A model generated the notes under the pieces. The model saw only the letters and a program-made list of their open reading frames with translations. It was not told where the DNA came from and made no database searches. The translations under genes were made by a program, and so were the position numbers. Shown piece by piece: positions 5,131 to 7,801 of a stretch of 7,801 nt of DNA (position 1 is its first letter; every line of letters begins with the position of its first letter). This DNA comes from Candidatus Heimdallarchaeota archaeon (lineage in GTDB: Archaea; Asgardarchaeota; Heimdallarchaeia; JABLTI01): NCBI GenBank assembly GCA_023128635.1, contig JAGMDP010000207.1:1-7801 (forward strand), read 5' to 3'.

Positions 5131-5349
5131 ATGGCAATTCTAAAAATGCGAGAAATCCGGTATATGACCGCGATTCAAAGAGTAAATCAATTGAAGAAAC
5201 TTCAGAAAGATCTTGCTCATTTAAGAGCTGGAATCTCAACTGGTGGTTCCTTAGAGAAACCAAGTCGAGTAAAGGAAGTCAAAAAAACAATTGCTAGAAT
5301 ATTAACTGTAATGAAAGAGAATGGTGAGCTTGAACCCTATAACACCTGA
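5131..5349 (+). CDS. rpl29: Ribosomal protein L29 (uL29)
   Basis: This 72-residue two-helix large-subunit protein lies near the exit tunnel, where it helps form the docking site for nascent-chain factors. It starts 'MAILKMREIRYM', the archaeal L29 N terminus. The second half, 'RVKEVKKTIARILTVM', is the family signature helix. The loop 'GGSLEKPSRV' between the helices is typical of archaea. AGGAG at 5115-5119 overlaps the S3 stop and lies 11 bases before the ATG. Its last 29 bases overlap the start of the RNase P gene. The usual Glu-rich first helix is partly replaced by 'TAIQRVNQLKKL'. Confidence 0.93.
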   Translation: MAILKMREIRYMTAIQRVNQLKKLQKDLAHLRAGISTGGSLEKPSRVKEVKKTIARILTVMKENGELEPYNT

Positions 5350-5626
5350 AAATATTCATAGACACGAGCTGATAGGTTTGAAAATTGAGATCATACAATC
5401 CACAGACAAACAAATGATGGGTATGAATGGTCTTGTTGTTGATGAAACAAAAAATCTGTTAACAATTGATTCATCAAAAACTGATTCAAATCGTGTAAGA
5501 ATTCCAAAGAAAGATTGTGTCTTCCGATTCAGTCTTCCTTCTGGAGAACAGGTGGATGTAGATGGCCGCTTACTAAAATTAAAACCAGAAAATCGACTCA
5601 AAAATGTTATGCGTAAAAGGTGGTAA
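5321..5626 (+). CDS. rnp1: RNase P protein component 1 (Rpp29/Pop4)
   Basis: This protein subunit of archaeal RNase P pairs with Rpp21 and helps the RNA trim 5' leaders from precursor tRNAs. It is 101 residues long. The family pattern starts at 'ITPENIHRHELIGLKIEI', continues with 'GLVVDETKNLLTI', and includes 'IPKKDCVFRF' and 'VDGRLLKLKPENR', the Sm-like beta barrel. The start is uncertain. The ATG at 5321 overlaps L29 by 29 bases and has no strong ribosome-binding site. An in-frame TTG at 5330 would put the start nearer the conserved block, but GGTGA at 5323-5327 is then only two bases away. Overlap with L29 suggests translational coupling. Its place inside the r-protein operon is typical of archaea. 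The SUI1 gene found just before it in many archaea is absent. Confidence 0.92.
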   Translation: MVSLNPITPENIHRHELIGLKIEIIQSTDKQMMGMNGLVVDETKNLLTIDSSKTDSNRVRIPKKDCVFRFSLPSGEQVDVDGRLLKLKPENRLKNVMRKRW

Positions 5627-5632
5627 AAAATA

Positions 5633-5977
5633 ATGTCCAGATATATTGGTATTGATGTTCCTGACCCAGAAACTGAGTGTGATGACAATAATTGCCCATT
5701 TCATGGCACACTTCGGGTTCGAGGAAGGATAATCAATGGAACCGTTACTAGTCACAAAATGCAAAAATCAGTTGTAGTTCGGAAAGATTTTCTCTCCTAC
5801 GTGAAGAAATACAAACGATATGAACGCCGACATACAACAATTAGTTCACACAATCCTCCATGCATTGATGCAAGAGAAGGTGATAGTGTTACTATCATCG
5901 AATGTAGACCATTAGGGAAAACTATCTCCTATGTTGTCATTGCAAAGGAATCACCTAAGGAGGAAATGCAAGAATAG
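5633..5977 (+). CDS. rps17: Ribosomal protein S17 (uS17), archaeal
   Basis: This early-assembling small-subunit protein binds 16S rRNA. It has 114 residues. Archaeal and eukaryotic features are plain: the N-terminal 'ECDDNNCPFHGTLRVRG' block with C16 and C21, then the OB-fold strands 'GTVTSHKMQKSVVV', 'YVKKYKRYERRHT' and 'HNPPCIDAREGD'. The family close 'ECRPLGKTISYVV' follows. GGTGG at 5619-5623, nine bases before the ATG, supports the start. The gap to Rnp1 is six bases. A short polar tail, 'KESPKEEMQE', ends the protein. Confidence 0.95.
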   Translation: MSRYIGIDVPDPETECDDNNCPFHGTLRVRGRIINGTVTSHKMQKSVVVRKDFLSYVKKYKRYERRHTTISSHNPPCIDAREGDSVTIIECRPLGKTISYVVIAKESPKEEMQE

Positions 5978-5986
5978 ATTGATTGC

Positions 5987-5992
5987 AAGGAG
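5987..5992 (+). promoter_or_regulatory. Ribosome-binding site that decides the L14 start
   Basis: AAGGAG lies eight bases before the ATG at 6001. The in-frame TTG at 5983 would start before this site and is therefore rejected as the start. Confidence 0.75.
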
Positions 5993-6000
5993 ACTTTAAT

Positions 6001-6417
6001 ATGACAAGAAGAAAAGTGACCGGAATCTCATTACCAAGACTCAGCAAAGGTGTTAGTGTAGGTACACGTTTAGTATGTGCAGATAATACCGGTGCAAAAG
6101 TCATACAGATAATTGCTGTAAAAGGTTTCAAAGGTCGTCTAAATCGTTATCCTACTGCTTCAGTGGGTGACATGGTTATTGTTTCCGTTAAGAAAGGAAC
6201 ACCACAGATGAGACGACAAGTTCTCCCAGCAATAGTGATTCGTCAGAGGAAAATGTACCGACGACCAAATGGTCTTTGGGTACAGTTTGAAGATAATGCT
6301 GCTGTCATTGCCAGTCCTGAAGGCAGTCCACGAGGAAGCGAAATTCGTGGTCCAGTAGCAAAAGAAGCTGCGGAAAGATGGCCTAGAGTGGCCCACACAG
6401 CTAGTACAATCGTCTAA
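6001..6417 (+). CDS. rpl14: Ribosomal protein L14 (uL14)
   Basis: This large-subunit protein at the subunit interface helps form bridges to 16S rRNA. It is 138 residues long from the ATG at 6001, the family's usual archaeal length. The sequence is continuous and highly conserved: '[18 protein letters not shown]', the '[14 protein letters not shown]' loop, '[11 protein letters not shown]', and the signature '[17 protein letters not shown]' followed by '[17 protein letters not shown]'. A strong AAGGAG precedes it at normal spacing. S17 ends 23 bases upstream, and L24 begins 31 bases downstream. Confidence 0.96.
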   Translation: MTRRKVTGISLPRLSKGVSVGTRLVCADNTGAKVIQIIAVKGFKGRLNRYPTASVGDMVIVSVKKGTPQMRRQVLPAIVIRQRKMYRRPNGLWVQFEDNAAVIASPEGSPRGSEIRGPVAKEAAERWPRVAHTASTIV

Positions 6418-6448
6418 GGATTAGCAGTACCAGTGGAGATGAAAAATA

Positions 6449-6856
6449 ATGAAGAAGAATCGTGCAATTACTAAACAACCTTCAAAGAAAAGAAAGCAGC
6501 TCTATACTGCTCCATTACATACAAAACGAAAGAAGCTAACAGCCCCCCTCTCTGAAGTCTTGGCTGAAAAAGAAGGGGTTAAGCAACTTGTTATTCGTAA
6601 AGGAGATACTGTTAGAATCCGAAAAGGATCCTTTAGAGGAATTGAAGGTGAAGTCTCAAATGTTGATTATAAATATATGAGACTAACCATTGAAGGAGTT
6701 ACTTTTGAAAAATCAGATGGCTCCTCTCAGCATTTTCCAGTTCAAGCTTGCAATTGCGAGATTATTAACTTGAAAAACATGAAGGACAAAGGAAGAAAAG
6801 CTGTCGTAGATCGAAGACTTCCTCTAACAGATGAAGAAGCTGAGGTAGAAAACTAA
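6449..6856 (+). CDS. rpl24: Ribosomal protein L24 (uL24), archaeal
   Basis: This early assembly protein of the large subunit lies near the tunnel exit. It has 135 residues with the long basic N-terminal extension of archaeal and eukaryotic forms ('KKRKQLYTAPLHTKRKKL', 'APLSEVLAEK'). A KOW motif follows at about residues 50-77 ('KGDTVRIRKGSFRGIEGEV'). GGAG at 6435-6438, ten bases before the ATG, supports the start. The acidic tail 'DEEAEVEN' is ordinary. S4e follows after 17 bases. Confidence 0.94.
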   Translation: MKKNRAITKQPSKKRKQLYTAPLHTKRKKLTAPLSEVLAEKEGVKQLVIRKGDTVRIRKGSFRGIEGEVSNVDYKYMRLTIEGVTFEKSDGSSQHFPVQACNCEIINLKNMKDKGRKAVVDRRLPLTDEEAEVEN

Positions 6857-6873
6857 AAGGAATGTGAAAAAAT

Positions 6874-7620
6874 ATGACAAAAACTGGTGGTTCAAAACAT
6901 CAAAAGAGAATTGCTGCTCCCAGAAACTGGGTCATACAACGCAAGAAGCATAAATTTGCCTATAGAGCAGACCCTGGGCCTCATAAAAAAGAGAACTGCA
7001 TTCCATTAGGAATCCTTCTAAGAGATGTCCTAAAAATAGTTAATACTGCAAGAGAACTCAAAATTATTCTTAACAAGAAGCTTGTGAAAATTGACGGAAG
7101 AATTGTACTTAATGTTAATTTTCCTGTTGGATTGATGGATGTAGTTGAGATAGCAGATATAAACAAAAGTTATCGGATCCTCCCCCATGAACTCCATGTA
7201 TTAATGCCTTTTGAAATGAAGAAAACTTCTCAACTCTCAAAAGCTTGTCAAATCATGGGCAAAACCACAATAAAAGATGGAATTATGCAATTGAATCTTC
7301 ATGACGGAAGAAATATTCGTTTACCAAAAGAAGAAGGCATCGATAACAAATACAACACAAAAGACACGATAATAATTAATCTTCCTTCACAAAAAATCGT
7401 TAATCATTTTCCATTTAAGGAAGGCATGTTTGCGATTATTACTGCAGGAAAAAATGTAGCAAAAAATGGTTCCATAAAGAAATTCCAATGGCGTTTTGGC
7501 CCTAGAGCTTCCACAGTAACTCTAGCAGCACATGATGGAACAGAAGTACAAACTACTCCCGAATATATCTTTGTCCTCGGTGAAAAATCACCTTGGTGGA
7601 CTACAAAAGGAGACTCCTAA
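6874..7620 (+). CDS. rps4e: Ribosomal protein S4e (eS4)
   Basis: This small-subunit protein is shared by archaea and eukaryotes and absent from bacteria. It has 248 residues. The N terminus carries the family block 'KHQKRIAAPRNWVI' and 'RADPGPHKKENCIPLG'. An S4-type RNA-binding domain lies at about 45-95 ('KIILNKKLVKIDGRI', 'FPVGLMDVVEI'). The S4e central domain follows, with 'MQLNLHDGRNI' at about 138-148. A C-terminal KOW-like segment lies at about 180-205 ('FKEGMFAIITAGKNVAKNGS'), and the protein ends with 'YIFVLGEKSPW'. GTGA at 6864-6867 and AAGGA at 6857-6861 are the only ribosome-binding-like sequences. The gene ends with two TAA codons in tandem. The L5 start follows directly and is in the same frame. 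Confidence 0.95.
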   Translation: MTKTGGSKHQKRIAAPRNWVIQRKKHKFAYRADPGPHKKENCIPLGILLRDVLKIVNTARELKIILNKKLVKIDGRIVLNVNFPVGLMDVVEIADINKSYRILPHELHVLMPFEMKKTSQLSKACQIMGKTTIKDGIMQLNLHDGRNIRLPKEEGIDNKYNTKDTIIINLPSQKIVNHFPFKEGMFAIITAGKNVAKNGSIKKFQWRFGPRASTVTLAAHDGTEVQTTPEYIFVLGEKSPWWTTKGDS

Positions 7621-7623
7621 TAA

Positions 7624-7801
7624 TTGACCAATACAAAAGAAGATTATTTGAAGGATTGGGAACAGCACAAAATGCGTAAACCAAAAGTTGCTTCTTTAAT
7701 CATACATTGTTGTGTAGGAGAATCGGGGGAAGCACTTGAACGTGTTAAGAAAATCATAGAATCCATAGGTGAAATGAAAACCGTTGAAACAAAGGCTAGA
7801 A
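7624..7801 (+). CDS. rpl5: Ribosomal protein L5 (uL5), N-terminal part (runs off right edge)
   Basis: This protein binds 5S rRNA and the central protuberance of the large subunit. Only about 59 residues are present. The archaeal L5 start pattern is clear: 'YLKDWEQHKMRKPKVASL', then 'CVGESGEALERVKKIIESI' and 'ETKAR'. TTG at 7624 is taken as the start. AAGGAG at 7607-7612 lies 11 bases before it, and homologous archaeal L5 proteins have residues of this kind before the Met-Arg-Lys-Pro. The ATG at 7672 would lose them. The stretch 'IIHCCVGES' has two Cys where archaeal homologues usually have small or aliphatic residues. S4e ends three bases before it. Confidence 0.9.
   Translation, partial: MTNTKEDYLKDWEQHKMRKPKVASLIIHCCVGESGEALERVKKIIESIGEMKTVETKAR

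Noticed and set aside
5091..5297. Frameshift or slippage at the A-runs ending S3, giving a longer product
   Set aside because: The alternative frame only reads the L29 gene out of frame and resembles nothing. The S3 tail ends cleanly in Lys codons and TAG, with an L29 ribosome-binding site at the stop.
5983..6000. TTG at 5983 as a longer start for L14
   Set aside because: The AAGGAG site lies after this TTG and eight bases before the ATG at 6001, and the extra residues do not match the L14 family.
1..7801. Mobile elements, CRISPR arrays or phage genes
   Set aside because: No spaced identical repeats, transposase motifs or phage-like genes were seen on either strand.

Overview
The window is AT-rich archaeal chromosomal DNA. 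The decisive evidence is the run L22-S3-L29-Rnp1-S17-L14-L24-S4e-L5 on the plus strand. RNase P protein Rnp1/Rpp29 inside the S10/spc cluster, together with S4e, is an archaeal arrangement. The ribosome-binding sites are archaeal-type purine-rich Shine-Dalgarno sequences, and TATA-like promoter elements are present. An Asgard or related lineage is possible, because of the eukaryote-like residues in the V-ATPase a/I subunit and the Lys-rich tail on S3, but no single feature here fixes the phylum.

Layout. (1) 1-356: the C-terminal end of a fold-type I PLP aminotransferase, followed by a weak hairpin and T-rich stretch. (2) 541-2622: a complete A/V-type ATP synthase subunit I (a) gene standing alone, with no other ATPase subunit beside it. 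(3) 2632-2707: a convergent intergenic region with a strong, probably bidirectional, hairpin terminator. (4) 2761-3057, minus strand: a 98-residue protein with two identically spaced short zinc fingers, with a TATA box and a perfect inverted repeat just upstream. (5) 3058-3526: a 469-base divergent gap. It holds two copies of a 10-base repeat, a TATA-like element, and a relatively GC-rich block (about 3313-3431) that folds on paper into a branched RNA with two mutually exclusive helices. (6) 3527-7801: a tightly packed ribosomal-protein operon running off the right edge inside L5.

Genes 3527-7801 supply large- and small-subunit ribosomal proteins plus one RNase P protein. They are separated by 3-31 bases or overlap, so they are almost certainly cotranscribed. 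The operon begins at L22 rather than at L3/L4/L23/L2/S19, so the ancestral cluster is broken at the S19/L22 junction. The structured leader sits exactly at that break and is the best candidate here for something undescribed, most simply an RNA control element for the r-protein operon. Secondary points of interest are the 160-residue Lys/Thr/Pro tail of S3, the duplicated-finger protein, and the isolated ATPase subunit gene.
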